From the NCBI GenBank assembly GCA_023079485.1, contig CM041104.1, positions 7,052,864 through 7,116,863 of the forward strand: DNA of 64,000 bases, read 5' to 3'. The notes under the pieces were generated by a model. It saw only the letters and a program-made list of their open reading frames with translations, ran no database searches and had not been told where the DNA came from. Source of the DNA: Archilochus colubris. Lineage: Eukaryota; Chordata; Aves; Apodiformes; Trochilidae. This document shows positions 1 through 12,452 of the stretch, one piece after another. Position 1 is the stretch's first letter. Every line of letters starts with the position of its first letter. Both the position numbers and the translations under genes were made by a program.

Positions 1-2350
1 TGTGGATTAAGAAAGCTTGTATTAATTTTTGCTAAAACAACAGTGTATTTGAAATTAGGGTGTATTTATTGTCCAAAATGAAGACACATTGTCCACTCAT
101 GTGGCTGTGAAAGAAAACAGAAAGTATTTTTGCATTTGTTTTATTACGTATTGCAAGCTTATTTTCTTTTTTTACACTTAAAGTGAAGCATTTTGTAGAT
201 ATCATCTTCCTCCTGCAGGAAGACTTAGGAATTCCACAGACTGGCAAACGAGGGCATAAGTTACAACTCTTGGCTCTGTTTCTTTATGACTAGAGCAGCA
301 TGCATGAGGCAAAATATAGTTCAGAATATCACTGAGGTTACTTCTGACCCATTTAATGTCACACCTGCCTCCAGGCAGACATCGGAGTAAGCCAAAAAAA
401 GCCGAATTTCAGGCTGGCTCTGTATTAGATGCTGGTTACCTTTTGATGCAAGAGCATCAAAGTCCCTCAGCTGCTGCTGTGACTGGCAGCTCAGCACTGC
501 TGGTACAGAGTGGCTGATTATTCTTCCAAAAATCTTCCATTTAATTTATCTTGTAGAACTGGCAAATATTTGGGAACTCCATTCACACATGAATCAAAAG
601 CCAGCCTTCCTCCAACTTTACATCAGATTCTGACTGCAAGCAGGATTTTGATTTTAGGAATCTGAATGCAAGTACTCTGGTAGTTTTTTCTAATTTGCCC
701 ATGGGAATAAAGTCTCATTATTATGTACATTAAAATTGATAAGCAAAGACAAATACCTCAGTGCATTATTTTAAACTTGGAAAATATTTACTTAAATTCT
801 ATCTACTTTTGTTCAAGAAATCTCATCTGGTTTTCCAAACTGTACTCTTGCTTTAGTGAGCTTTTCTTTGTCACATTTTACTTGATGGAAAAAGTGGGGA
901 CAAAATCAGTTGTACATTCAATGTAATTTAACTACACCATAGAAACAGCCTTTCAAACCTTTCATCGAGCTGATTTACGAGCGGAACTAAGGTTTGCTTA
1001 GTACAACATTTTCACAGTAAGGGTTACATTCCCACAAAAGGGAATGCTGTCAGGTAGAATGACCATGAGTCAATTCTGCCAAACTAATTGCTCTGTTCAG
1101 ATGAGTCAATCTGGCTGCCTGAAAACTTTGATTAGAAAATTTCTCATAGTATTTGAAAAATTGCTTCACAACGTGGCTGTTAAATAATTTAAAATGAACT
1201 GAAAATACAATAGATGCATAAGAGCATTTTGCTATTTTCCCATCATTAGTATTCACTGAACTTTTAAATTTGTTTTACAAACTAATGAAAGGGCAGAATG
1301 TTATAGACTGGAAAACTGTAAATTACTAAAGGAGATATACTTCCAGGGTTCAATTTATGCTACATTTAATGAATGCATCTGATTACAAGCTCTAACAATA
1401 CACACCAAAGAATAAATGCTTTTTCCTAACTGCCTTGCAAATACAGTGAAATTCAAGAAACTCAGGTCTAGTCAGGTAGTGCTAGGAAATCCCATATAAT
1501 CTAGTCTCATTTTTGTCAAGAAGAAACATAATAATTCCCTTTCTGTTTAATATAACAGGCAGATCATTTGCATTTTGCTAATCCATATCATAGACCAGAG
1601 TAAGACACATACCCTATCTGTGAGGCTGAGGCCTCCATTCACCCTTTTGATAACTCACTGGCCACCCTTCAGCAGCATAAAACAAGTAAATCAATATGAT
1701 TTATAGTTTTGGGAGCAATTCTCTGCAGATCAATTTACCTAGGATAATTCTTTTAAAAACTGACTCTGGTAAAATGTTTCCTTTTCGTTCTGTGCTCGAG
1801 ATAATTAGACTAAAATGTTCCCTTATGGTCCAAAAATGTGTCTACCCACAATCTAATTTTTACTTTGTTTTTTTTTGTTTAAGCCTGTACACACCTTCTA
1901 CTCTGTGCAGTGGTGCAGCAAGTGCTCAGGCAGGAGCAGAGTGAGGAGATGGGCACATGTCTGCTCTACAGTGACCCAGGAGATCCACTCCTCTGCTATG
2001 CTATAATCAGAATAACTTGGGGCTTTCAAAAAGAAGTGATTCTAAATTGTGGGAGGTAGCATGATAAGATCTCCATCTGGCTTGCAGCAATTTGAGTGCT
2101 TCTACTGCCTTGTTTATACCATTTGAAATATCTAATGAATACAATATGCTGTCCCCAAAATAATACTGCATATAGGGCCTGTAAATTGAGAGTAAAAAGT
2201 TTCATAAGAGAACCTAGCACATTATCTCTCTGTAAACATTAACTGGGTGTTCCATATAATGCTCTTTTGAGCCTCTACTACACCCAACAAACAGATGGGG
2301 AAGCATAGGCAACAGGGATGCCAAAACAGCAGTGAAGATCCAATCCAGTG
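1..2350. other. Unique AT-rich non-coding DNA
   Basis: I see no gene here. The open frames are all under about 85 codons, overlap each other on both strands and resemble no protein family I know. Two structures stand out. One is a perfect 8-base hairpin at 442-461 (TTTGATGC, loop AAGA, GCATCAAA). The other is a pair of AP-1 type ATGAGTCAAT decamers at 1065-1074 and 1101-1110. The rest is unique-looking DNA without recognisable interspersed repeats. It could be intergenic or intronic, and nothing in the sequence decides which. Confidence 0.6.
1065..1110. promoter_or_regulatory. Paired AP-1 type sites, 36 bases apart
   Basis: The decamer ATGAGTCAAT occurs twice in the same orientation, at 1065-1074 and 1101-1110. 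Each copy contains TGAGTCA, the established consensus for AP-1 (JUN/FOS) dimers. AP-1 is known to open chromatin at enhancers, so a pair of exact sites is a plausible enhancer seed. TAATTG, a homeodomain-type core, lies between them at 1085-1090. The matches are direct; function is inference, because 7-mers recur by chance and no conservation data are available. Confidence 0.3.
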
Positions 2351-3180
2351 GTCAACCTTTCACTTGAAGTTTATGTTTTTCAGGGAGCAGCAAATGCCAA
2401 TAGATTCCTAAGGATCTGGGATCTGGGAGCTGAGTGACCCCAGCAGAGTCAGTGGTGGATGCTGGGAGCAGGGCCCACTGAGAGCACCAGACACAGGGAA
2501 CAACAAACCATACATGGAGCCATGCAAGGAGCCCAGTCAAGTACAAAAGCAGAAGGGGCCAAAGATAAAAACAGAGATGTTTTTATCACCTATAGCCCAG
2601 GACCAAGGGCCACCCAGGAGTCACAGCTGGAGATGTTTGTGTCTCCATCCCAGAGTAGAGGTGTGGGCAGGGGCTGTGGGTGGGGGCCTGCTGGTCAGGG
2701 CAATTGAGGCTTCTTGGTGCACTTGGGACACTGGCAATTTCTGGAAAGAGGTGAGATCCAAATTAATTAGGTTGTTTCCTTGGTACAGGGCATGAGCAAA
2801 CAAGTCAGAGTAAATGAGGAGCCAACTGACACTGTGAATTCAACTGGCTTGAGTCCAGTTCTTCAGAAGGTGGTTGTGCAACTGCAGCCTCAGTGCTGAT
2901 CCAGGGAACAGGCCTGTGGCAGCTGGAGATGGGCTTGGTGTAAAGTGCCCCATGTGGTGTAAAGTGCCACAGTGACCTCTGTGATTGTACACTGCAGGTA
3001 CTTGGTATCTGTGTGTCACCAGCATTTTACTGTCCTTCACTGGATTTTATTATTTAGGTGAATCTACCAGCTCTTGACATATATCAGACTGGCTCCAAGG
3101 GTTGTGCTTATGGCTGGAGCTATACCCAAAAGGGGGAGAAATATGGGAAGGCCTAGGTGGGATAAGTTGTCCCATTAAGC
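2351..3180. other. GC-raised patch, possible old interspersed repeat, unclassified
   Basis: This stretch is visibly richer in G and C than both flanks and contains short internal duplications: ATCTGGG in tandem near 2414-2427, and TGGTGTAAAGTGCC at 2936-2949 and 2955-2968. Overlapping open frames of 60-93 codons occur on both strands, as expected for a stop-poor GC-rich patch rather than a gene. The texture would fit a decayed LTR or other old repeat. I could not find LTR ends, a primer-binding site or a match to a family I know, so it stays unclassified. Confidence 0.25.
2936..2968 (+). repeat. Two-copy direct repeat, 19-base period
   Basis: TGGTGTAAAGTGCC is present at 2936-2949 and again at 2955-2968, separated by five bases. 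This looks like a replication-slippage duplication. It sits inside the GC-raised patch and has no coding role that I can see. Confidence 0.8.
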
Positions 3181-5112
3181 TTTTTGAACCTCTTTCTGCT
3201 GCACACAGTCTCTGAGAAGACCCAACACTTGAGTATTTCTACAAAACAAGTTGAGGTTCCTTTATGGCAAACTCCTGCACTAAATGAGATGGATCATTTT
3301 GCTGATAAAAACATTGTGTGGTGTCCCCATTGCTCTCCTAGGACATATGTTTATAGAGAGCATTATATATTTATATACATTTACAGTCACTTCTTTATTT
3401 TGCCTTTATGAAGTGATGGAAAATAACATCTTAGTATGGGAGAAAATTCTTTTCCATCAGGCTTCAGGAGCCTCTCTTCATTCATATCAAATGCTGCCCA
3501 TTGTAACATTTAACTTCCAAAGGCCCTGTATGCCAGTACAATGCAGATCAGAAATATTGAGTGCATTACAAGTAGCAGGTTACACTTCAAAACACTTGGT
3601 TCAGAGTGTTCAAGACCATTAATCATTTTTATTATTCTAAAGGACTGAAAGGTCTTAGAAACTTTGCCTAGGAAGCAGTATGGATTCTGAACAGCTGCAC
3701 TGTGATTCCTGCTCACATCAGGTTTTGGACAGACCATTGATTTTCAGTAAATGTTCTTGGCAGCCAGGAAGTGGTGAAGCTGACAAACTTTTTCTCGCAA
3801 ACTTTATTTTTTTTTATTTCTGAAATGAAAAACATGCTGGCTATTTTGATTTAGATCATCAATATGGCCCTGATTTGCCACTACATCACACTGTCATAAA
3901 ACTGGAGTATTGGGAATTTAGTTGCAGACCAGACAAAATCAAAATCACAGCAGGGAGTGTATATATAGTAGTTTTGCAAGGGTTTTTTTTTGAGGCTGTG
4001 TTAACGGGCACTTTATATGTAAACTTTTGCATATGTTTTTTCTTTGTTGTTATGACAATTGTCAATAAGGAAGATACTCAACATCATTGCCTGTATGTGA
4101 ACTCAGATTTTCAGAAGAGAATGGTCTGAAAAACATTGCACTTAGAGAAGTATGCCCACAACCTAACAAAGAAAAGTACTGTCATTACCCGTGCAATTGT
4201 ATGTACACTAACATTACATTTAATCTTTGCATATATTTTTGCATACTTAGTTCTGAAAACAAAGATACCAGTCACTGTATGGCTGGTGACACAATACTTT
4301 ATCCTGGGTCTCCCTCCTAGAAGTTGCAATTTATTACTTGCAAACTGGCAAAATACAGCCTGCATTGCTCCCAAACCTGTGTAACTGTTTAGGAAGACAG
4401 GCATATAGAATGAGCTTACATTTTTAGGAGAAGATGGGGCTGTAGTTTGGACTTGAATGTTGGATTTAAATGCTTAGAAAAATCTCAAGTCTATAAAAAA
4501 AATCAATCTGTATCTGGAAGTGGCATTCTAATGAAATATTTTCAAGAAAGAAAGGGGGAAATAAGCACCACTTAGATCCCCTAGACAAAGTGTTTCTCTG
4601 TCTATTTTTTGTTTTCCAGGCACTTTATAAGCCATATTCTTTTTTCTCTTTTTAGTTTTTCCTTTTTTTTTTCCTTAGAGAGGGAGAAAGTTAAGAAATT
4701 GGAAACCCTTCTGCCTTTCCAGTAGAGATGGAAAACAAAAATATTCATTTGCTAAAACCTGCAACGATGTTCTGAACAGATACAGTATAAAGCAACAATA
4801 TTTTGATATTTTCATTTGTACCATTTAGAATGGAAATAGAATTATCTCATATTTGAAAACATTTCTGGGAAACAGAAAAGTGGCAGTCTTTTTGATTGGA
4901 TTTTTCTTGAAGAAGGTTCTTACGAAGAGTACTTAAAAAAAATAAGTAGGATGACTATAGGTCAGTTAGTGTGAAGTACTTCAATCAGAGAAACACAAAC
5001 ATTTTCTGTATTTGACATTTGCAGTCCTGCTGAAATCTTCATGTGTCAAATAAGGGGGGGGAAGGATATTTAAGTGCATTCATAGAATATTCAATACACA
5101 AAAATCTGGGGA
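3181..5112. other. Unique non-coding DNA with POU-like and palindromic motifs
   Basis: No gene is supported; frames are 112 codons or less and overlap on both strands. The part around 3950-4330 holds three TTTGCATA octamer-like matches (4026-4033, 4226-4233, 4238-4245) and the perfect palindrome TGACAATTGTCA at 4053-4064. Runs of T (about 3967-3974, 4662-4673) and an eight-G run at 5054-5061 are ordinary low-complexity tracts. The remainder is AT-rich unique sequence with no recognised repeat. Confidence 0.55.
4053..4064. promoter_or_regulatory. Perfect 12-base palindrome of TALE-dimer type
   Basis: TGACAATTGTCA reads identically on both strands. It consists of two inverted TGACA half-sites, the known core bound by TALE homeodomain proteins (MEIS, PKNOX, TGIF), around CAATTG. 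A SOX-like CTTTGTTGTT lies immediately upstream at 4042-4051. The palindrome is directly visible; any binding is inferred. Confidence 0.25.
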
Positions 5113-5154
5113 TTTTCTTTCTTTCTTTCCTTTTTTCTTTTTCTTTTTTTCTTT

Positions 5155-5159
<5 letters not shown>
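5113..5159 (+). repeat. 47-base pure pyrimidine tract
   Basis: Every base from 5113 to 5159 is C or T, built mostly from TTTC and TTTTTC units. Pure pyrimidine tracts of this length are established candidates for intramolecular triplex (H-DNA) in negatively supercoiled DNA, although this tract has only partial mirror symmetry. It abuts a (TG)n run, a common pairing at avian and mammalian microsatellites. Confidence 0.9.

Positions 5160-5194
<35 letters not shown>
5159..5194 (+). repeat. (TG)18 dinucleotide microsatellite
   Basis: Thirty-six uninterrupted bases of alternating TG directly follow the pyrimidine tract. Uninterrupted TG runs of this length are usually length-polymorphic and can adopt Z-DNA. 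It is the longest pure dinucleotide run in the window. Confidence 0.95.
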
Positions 5195-5195
<1 letters not shown>

Positions 5196-6491
5196 TAAAC
5201 TGTTTCTAGTATTTATTGCTTTCATAGGTTCAAACTCCATGCTTTCTGAATGAAACAAATAAGAAGTATGAAACCTTGTACCTTTTAAAATTTTGTGATT
5301 CTTAAATTAATATCACTATTTAGATAGAGGAGACCCACACTTGTGATTTAGTGCACACGTGGCTGGCACAGCTGCAGAAGGCTATGAGACAGTGAGCCCA
5401 CTCTGTCTTATTTATAGAGACCCACAGGTTTTTCATCTCTCATTGGTATTTTTATGTTGGTAGCACTGAAGATCCATTTCCCTGCACACTGATATGAGAA
5501 AATAGTGGCTGTCCTGGAAAGGTGAGGATTGTGATAGCAGACAGACAGAAGGTGGGAAGGGGGGGAAGAGAAGTGCTGCCTCATCCTCTCTGCTCTGCTC
5601 CAGGTTCCCAAGAGGAAAGCTGGGATACAGAGCCCTGCCAATTTCACACAGGGTTAAAACAGTCATGCTTTGGGATTGCATAGAAAAATTATTTGCTGCA
5701 CAGTGCCACTTAGAAAGTAAACTTGTATCTTCACAATTTTCCACCAAAGCATGTCCAACTTCCCAATCTGCTTTCTTTTGTTGCTTTTGGGATGAACTTG
5801 ACTTTCATTTCATAGAGCCTTCTCCTTTGTTTTCAAAGGCTTTTTCTGCCAAGCAAAGTAACTGTATTTCTCAAGCAGAGTCCTCTGAAGGCAGTGAAGC
5901 ATGTTGAATACAGAAGAGTAATTTGTTCCCTCAGGCTGTATATGTCTTGTATTAAAAATTACAAGATGAGAGACTACGACTGTGCTGGGAGCACACACAG
6001 GATTTGTTGTATGGTGAGAAGAAAACAGGTTATGGCTAATCTTGTTCATTCGTTGCAGATAAGAGAGGCACTGCCCTTTCAGCTTTTTTGTTTTCTTGGG
6101 TTGGGATCAAATCCCCATCTGTCTGTCAAGGTGAACAATTGTGTCTGAATCAAGAGTGCTTTGATTAAAAATGATATGGTTGGAAACACCCTCTTTACTG
6201 AGAAGAAATGAATAAGGGAATGGCCCTCATGTGTGAGCTTCTGGAGAGAGACTGTCTGCTCAGCTTGCAGGCCAGTCAAAATATGCTTTCTGGCAGGGAA
6301 ATTAATAAACAGACCAGCTTCAATAGATGGAGATTTAAGGGCAAGAGACTAATGTTGTTCTAAAATTCTTTTGGGTTGGAACTTAAATCCAATTTTAATG
6401 AGGTCATAGTAGAAAATTAATTTATTTTCTATCTTTTAAACAATATCTTCTTTGTTAAACAAGAAGACTGGAGAGTTATATGTGGGTGTAG
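5195..6491. other. Unique non-coding DNA
   Basis: Only short, overlapping open frames (up to 104 codons) occur, with no recognisable domain. A purine-rich stretch near 5541-5572 contains a seven-G run. The block around 6100-6480 is AT-rich with several TAAT and ATTA cores and could be a conserved element, but nothing else marks it. No interspersed repeat was recognised. Confidence 0.5.
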
Positions 6492-6492
6492 G

Positions 6493-6536
6493 TTTTGTTG
6501 TATTTTGTTTGTTTGCTTGTTTTGTTTTGTTTTTTT
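6493..6536 (+). repeat. TTTG/TTTTG-rich low-complexity tract
   Basis: An imperfect run of TTTG and TTTTG units ending in a poly-T stretch. It is simple-sequence DNA with no adjacent element that would make it the tail of a retrotransposon. Confidence 0.8.
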
Positions 6537-8618
6537 AAATCTTAATTGGTCTATGCTTTAAAATGTGTACAATCTCTGGCCCCTTTCACTTCCTGAAGGC
6601 AATCATGTGACAACATGAAGTAGACCACATGGATGTATTAATCTTATATCCCTGAGTGTTGTGGAGAACTGAGAAACCTCCACACTTTGGCTTTCTTCTG
6701 TACAGGATGTCAAGAATGATATGAAAAGAGTGGTTTTGTTGTGAAAATACAAAACTGCTGAGTAACAGCAACATGAGTATACAGGGACCTGTTATGGAGT
6801 AGTCTCCATAGGAAGTGGTGGAAACTCCATCATTCAAAACATCAAACTTTGATGACTGTTGAGAGTCTCTCATACTGGGTGTTTTTCTTACATCTCCAGC
6901 TTCTGGAATTCATTAATTTGTCAGCATTTCCATGTACCTTACATAAGCAAGCACACAGGCAGGGTGGTAGCTTTCCTACTGGTGCAGAAGAGCTTAGATG
7001 TGAAATTCTGAAAGATTCAAATATTAAGAAATAGAAAGAAATAACAGTTCTTGAATTTGCAGATCTGGCAGATCTTTGTGTTTTGAAGCTGCAAGTTTGC
7101 CCACCCCTCAGCAAATAAAAGCAGTGGCCTCTAAGTTGTCCATAATAAAGAAATGGTGGTAAGAGGTAGTGTGGGCATCCTGGGATACCAATATCCCTAA
7201 AACATTCCCTGCTCATCCCTTGCCTGTGGCTCTTTGAAAATGATGGATGTGGGGCAGTGAGGAAGTACAATGTGAGTGCCTGAGGAGTACGGAGTGGATC
7301 TGGGCTTTGAGTCTGTCATGGCCAGGGTGTGACTGTCACCGTGTTTCTTAGTCATTTGTTTTATGAACAAAACAAGTTTTCCAGGTGAAATGTGGAAGTC
7401 ATCCTCATCAAAATAAGTTTTTTTTTAAACAACACAGACTTGGTATCATACCCTTGAAAGAGGAGAGAACTGTCCAGTGAGAGTCATAGGTGACCCAGGG
7501 GAAAATGGAAACAGGAGGCTCTTGAAGCAGATGTTGTTTGATGGCTTCTTACTGGGAGCAGGCAGGTAACACTTTATCACATATATGAGGCTCATCTTGA
7601 TTTTGGAAGGAAATAAATTGAAGGCATTCAGGTAAAAATGGAAGCAGTGGTATAATAGTGAATAAATTACTGTGGTCAGGAAATAGTCTCATTGTTCATC
7701 AGTTTCAGATAAACTTCAGTGTGTCTTGTTACTGCAGACCCTGCCATCACTGATAACTTCCAGCAAAGGCAGAAACACAGTGTAGTGCAGCTCTGTTACT
7801 ACAAGTGCTTTTCAAGTGGCTGCAGAGATGCCTGGAGCCTGTTTACACACATCCTTCTCCAAAATCCACCCAGGATTTTGTGCCAGCGACCACGTGTCTG
7901 GGGCACCATTAACTATCTGATGGCTCTGCAAGGCACCACGTTTGCACTGAAGGTGAAGGGTGGACCCTGCCAGAACGTTTCATGTGAATTAAAATGCACT
8001 TACAGGTAGATTTCTAGAATTTCTCTTCCCAGAGAGTCAGAGCTAGTCCTGCTGGGGTATGAAGCAGTGATCATAAACCATGTTTCAAACTTGCTGCTTA
8101 TCTCCATAGACCTTCACATCACAGCAGATGTCTGCACTACATGGAAAAGGGTACTCTTTACATGCAGACGCAGTTTAATGTCTTTGCCAAAGTTTTTTCA
8201 CCTCCTCTGCTACCCTGAGCCATCACCTGCTAGTGCTTGTGGCGTGCAAATTGGAGAGTTTTCTTTATGAGTTGCACATAAAATCCACACCTCTGGTCAT
8301 GCATGAGAAACTGCTGAAAGAGCCTGATACAGCCCTGAACGTGTTCCGTGTTTTATGGACAGGACCTTAGGGTTGTTTGCTTTTCAGAACTGCACCATGT
8401 GTTGTGCCTGACCCTGCTGGCACTCACAGATACTAAATGACACACTCTTGGCAGGGAACCCAGCTGGCTAATTATGCATGCAGTTTACCTACATACTTGC
8501 TTTAAAAGGAGCCCAATGAAATGATCCAAGGGGTCAGAAGAAAAATGAAGGCATTACTAGAGGAGTGAAAGCTTTTCTACCTCCTGAGGCAAAATCAACT
8601 ATTTTCACAGTGTTCAGG

Positions 8619-8636
8619 AAAAAAACAAAACAAAAC
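8619..8636 (+). repeat. Short AAAAC-rich simple repeat
   Basis: A run of A followed by AAAAC units. It is a small low-complexity tract with no associated element. Confidence 0.75.
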
Positions 8637-11600
8637 AGATGTTTTCCCTTTAAAAAGGAGCATACTTTGCCTTTTATTGGTGTTAATCATCATCACCCTT
8701 GACATTCAATTTTGTGATTACAAAAAGAGGGATTCTCATGCTATTTGAGTATTATTTTAATGCTGATCCTTTTCTTGTGCAATATCTGTCAACTTCCATG
8801 GGGTTATTTTTACAGAAGTGCTAGTTTAGATGAGTTTACAAAATTAGTCTGTCTCCTAGCTAAACAGTCATTTCCAAACCAAAGTTATCTGTCTAACAAA
8901 AGAACAGAAAACCCAAGGAAACTTATTACAAGTTTTGACAACTGTGAGGGACCTTCCTGGGTTTTTAGAAGACCCACCAAGGGGCTTCACCTGGGCTGCT
9001 GCCAGGAGCACAATGCTGCAAGCAGTGCCAGTGCCCTAATTCACTGCAAATACCCAAGCACAAGCTGTGGTCCCATTTGTCACCAGGCAGTGCAGAAGCA
9101 GTGTGGGGAAGATTCCAACCTTAAAGTATTTGCCTTCTCAGTTTTGTGCTGCAGTGGTGATGAGTTTTCTCTGGAGGTGTGCCCAGGCATTTTGGGGAAT
9201 ATACCTCTTGCAAAATAGGGCATGAACTTGAGTTTCCTTAATTAAATCTCATGGCATGCATGCTTCAAATATTGCCCAGCAAATGCCTTCTGTATTTGAC
9301 AGTGTGAATCCAAAGATAGCTCACACTGCTGCTGTCTGGGCAAAGTCTTTTTCCTTCTGGTGCTTATAAAATAGCTGGAAAAACTTCTTGGGGGAGAAAA
9401 CTTCTGGTAACTCTGAGGTGAGCTGAATTCCCCAAGTCATTACACTTGGTTAGTGTCTTTCACAACACTGCTAGGTAATGGTATGCATAACCCCAAAAAG
9501 CAGAAACAGAAAGACAGGAAATTATGGCTGAAGTAGTGTTTTTCTTAGGGCGTTTCTGCTCACTGTTGGAGCAGCCAGTGCCAGGTATTGTGAAACACAG
9601 TGAGAAGCCCCTTTTCAGCCGAGTTGCTGTTTAAAATTCAGCCAGATTATAGTGAGATATGAAAATCTCCAGAAGAGGTATCCTGTAAAGGCAGGAAGCT
9701 GCTTCAGGAGGTGTCACTTGCCTCTCTGGGAGTCTCATGTACACCCAGGTCATAGTCCTCGTGAACCTGACAGCTCCAGCATCACAGAAATGTTTCCTCA
9801 TTGGTGTAAGAAAAGTCAGTTGATTCTTAAAAGAATCATGATGTGCTCTTTGAGCTTTTAAGGGTTTCTGTTGTCCTCATAACTGTGCTTTTCAAAATTA
9901 TATTTTATTGAAAAAAATGTATTTTATATCTTTCAAATGAAATGTTATCTCTTTATCTAGTCACATACCATCAGGACTGTTGCTTTCAAGATAACTTCAT
10001 ATGCAGCAACACTTGGAAAAAGCTCTGCATATTGCAGTGAGTGCTTCTCTGGTTATCCCTGGCTGTTTCATGGGTTTCCTTACAAAAGGTTCAATGTGCA
10101 TGGCAATTCACAAAAACATGAGTCTAATTGACAAGCCTCATTACTGCAACTGTCCTGGGTCGGGACTCCCTGAAGCTCTGCTGAGCCCCTTGCTGGTGCT
10201 GGTAACTAATGCACCCAGGGCACTGTTCAAAACAGCTTGAAGTCAGGTTGAACCACCTGCCATCAGTTTTCCTGAGGGATATAAAGCACAGTTAGAGCAA
10301 TATTTGCTGAAAGCCCTGTTAAAGACTTGATGAGTTACTGATCTTTCACTCTTCCCAATCCTCCTTCTTCCTCACAGCCTCTCCCCACCTGCAACTTTGG
10401 AGTCTGGGCAAATGGCCAGCCAGAGCTCTGCTTTCTGCAGGTTACTGGGCAGGAAGAAGCCATTGCTTTGGAGAACAAGGAGTAAGAAAGGAGGAGCAGC
10501 AGGAGCCCTTAGACTTTTACATGGGGTGAAAAATTCAAATGCAGTTTTTTGGGCAGCCACATGAAAGGATCAGAAGCAAGGACAGCAAATTGCTCCTGAG
10601 TACACATTGACAAAGACAAACTTGCAGCCTTAAAAGCTCTCCAACTACAAGTGGCTTCTTCCAAATTTTAACAGAGAAATGGTGGGGTCTTATTGTACCA
10701 TTTGGCTCCCGTTTTTGAAGATTTTGATGTAGCATCCAAATCTTTTTATTACAAAGCAGATGAGTTTTGTGTGGCCTAAGGAGCTGTGCAGACAAATACC
10801 TGGCATACGTTCCATAAGGAACAGATCAAGCCTTGCTCACGCGTGTTGTTCATTTACACCTTGCATCACACACAGCCCAGTGCCTTCATCTCAGCTTTGT
10901 ACTAAATCTAGACAATGAGCCTGATTCACTGCTGCATTCTTTCATTTTTACCCCAGGATAATTCCATTTAAATCAGACTACAGACTGGACTAACCCGATG
11001 GTTTTTGTGCCAAAGAAATCAACACTACAAGCCTTTGAGCTTCCTGACCTGCTGTTTTGCTTTAGCCTTTACTTTGGGGTTTTTTATCCTACTTGGGGAT
11101 CTTGATGGGTTCATATTTGTTGGAGGCTCCTCTGTTGTCTCAAGAGAGCCAGTTAGGTGCTAGAATTAAATACTGAATGACAGATTTTTCATAGCATGGG
11201 AAGACCAAAACAAAACAGCTGTCTGCATAAACCTGAAGAAGCAGGAACTAGACTGCTCTTTCAAAATAAACCTGGCATTGGAGATGATGACTGAGATAAA
11301 GTTATAGCCAAAAATGGTGAATATTTAGGATGCTCAAAAATATTCTTATGTTAGCAGTTTGCAAATGTGGGAACAATATATTCAAACTTTATTTTCTTTA
11401 GAGTGTTCTTTGGCTTGAAGTGAAGTTCAACATTCAAAACGACCATGTAATAATGGAACTGTTTCAGTTGATCTGCTGTTTTTCTGTGTTCAATCAGATC
11501 CACTAGTGCCAAAAATAAGTTTTTACTGATGTTTACTTCTGTTCTGAAAGAACCAAGACAATGGAGAATCAGCAAACTGAGGATTCAGTTATACAAACCC

Positions 11601-12432
11601 TAGTTCATTAAATTCACCTGTTTGAACTTATTAAGGCAGTGGAGTATTATGCTAAGATTCTAATTTGACCTACAAATGATGTAAGATGAAGGTACAGGGC
11701 TGAAAAACCTCACATATACACATAGTTTAACAGTCTTTGTGCAGACAGAGTTTTGGCTGTTTGCACACTGGGGATGTTAACTCCATATTGCAGAAGATCT
11801 TCAAATGCACATCTCTGATACTGCATTTCTCAGGACCTTCCAAAATGTTTCCCAGTTCTTATGTGTGAGAGTGTCTACTCTGGTTATCACAGTCAGGCCC
11901 AGGTTAAATCCAGAGGTTAATCTTAGCTTAAACTGGCTTAATCAGCTGTTAAACATCTGTTCCTGTCTTTGGTCAGTTTACAGGGCAACACAGGAATGGG
12001 ACACAGGTACACAAATCTTTCAGCAGGGAGGTACTTGATTTTGAGGCTATGACAGATTGTGAAACCAGATTAGTTTCACATAATATCCAGTCTTCCTAAT
12101 TCTATGAGTGAGTTTATCAGGGAAGCTTGAAAAGCTGGAAAGCTGCTTGACAGGATCTTTGAAGCAGAGCTGAAGTCCAAGGTTTTCCTCAATGCCATAG
12201 CTGGTGGCTGTTTGTCTCTGTATTTCACAGGTATCTCTACTTTCTGTCCTGTATGTGACCCAGTTATGATGTAACTTAAAAGTGTCATGGATACTATATG
12301 CTGTCTAGTAACACCTACATGCATTTCTATTGAAATCATTAAGCTATGCACAGAACTTTGTAATATTACATTTCACAAAATATGTTGAAACTGTTAATTC
12401 AAGTGCTATATATATAACTATAATAGTCAAGA

Positions 12433-12452
12433 ATTAATATTGTAATATTAAT
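12433..12452. repeat. Perfect AT-rich inverted repeat, 9-base arms
   Basis: ATTAATATT at 12433-12441 is the exact reverse complement of AATATTAAT at 12444-12452, with GT between. It could extrude a small cruciform or bind a homeodomain dimer, since each arm contains ATTA or TAAT. It lies 26 bases upstream of the TGAGTCAGC motif at 12479-12487. Confidence 0.7.

Noticed and set aside
6798..6860. CR1-like stretch around GGAAGTGGTGGAAACTCC on the plus strand
   Set aside because: Similarity to the CR1 phrase for this region covers only about 20-25 bases, with gaps on both sides; it is too weak to annotate.
6842..7270. 142-codon minus-strand open frame
   Set aside because: No recognisable domain, odd composition, overlaps a plus-strand frame, and no promoter, splice or poly(A) support.
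8745..9218. 157-codon plus-strand open frame starting with a hydrophobic run
   Set aside because: The start resembles a signal peptide, but the remainder matches no family and there is no exon context; chance frame preferred.
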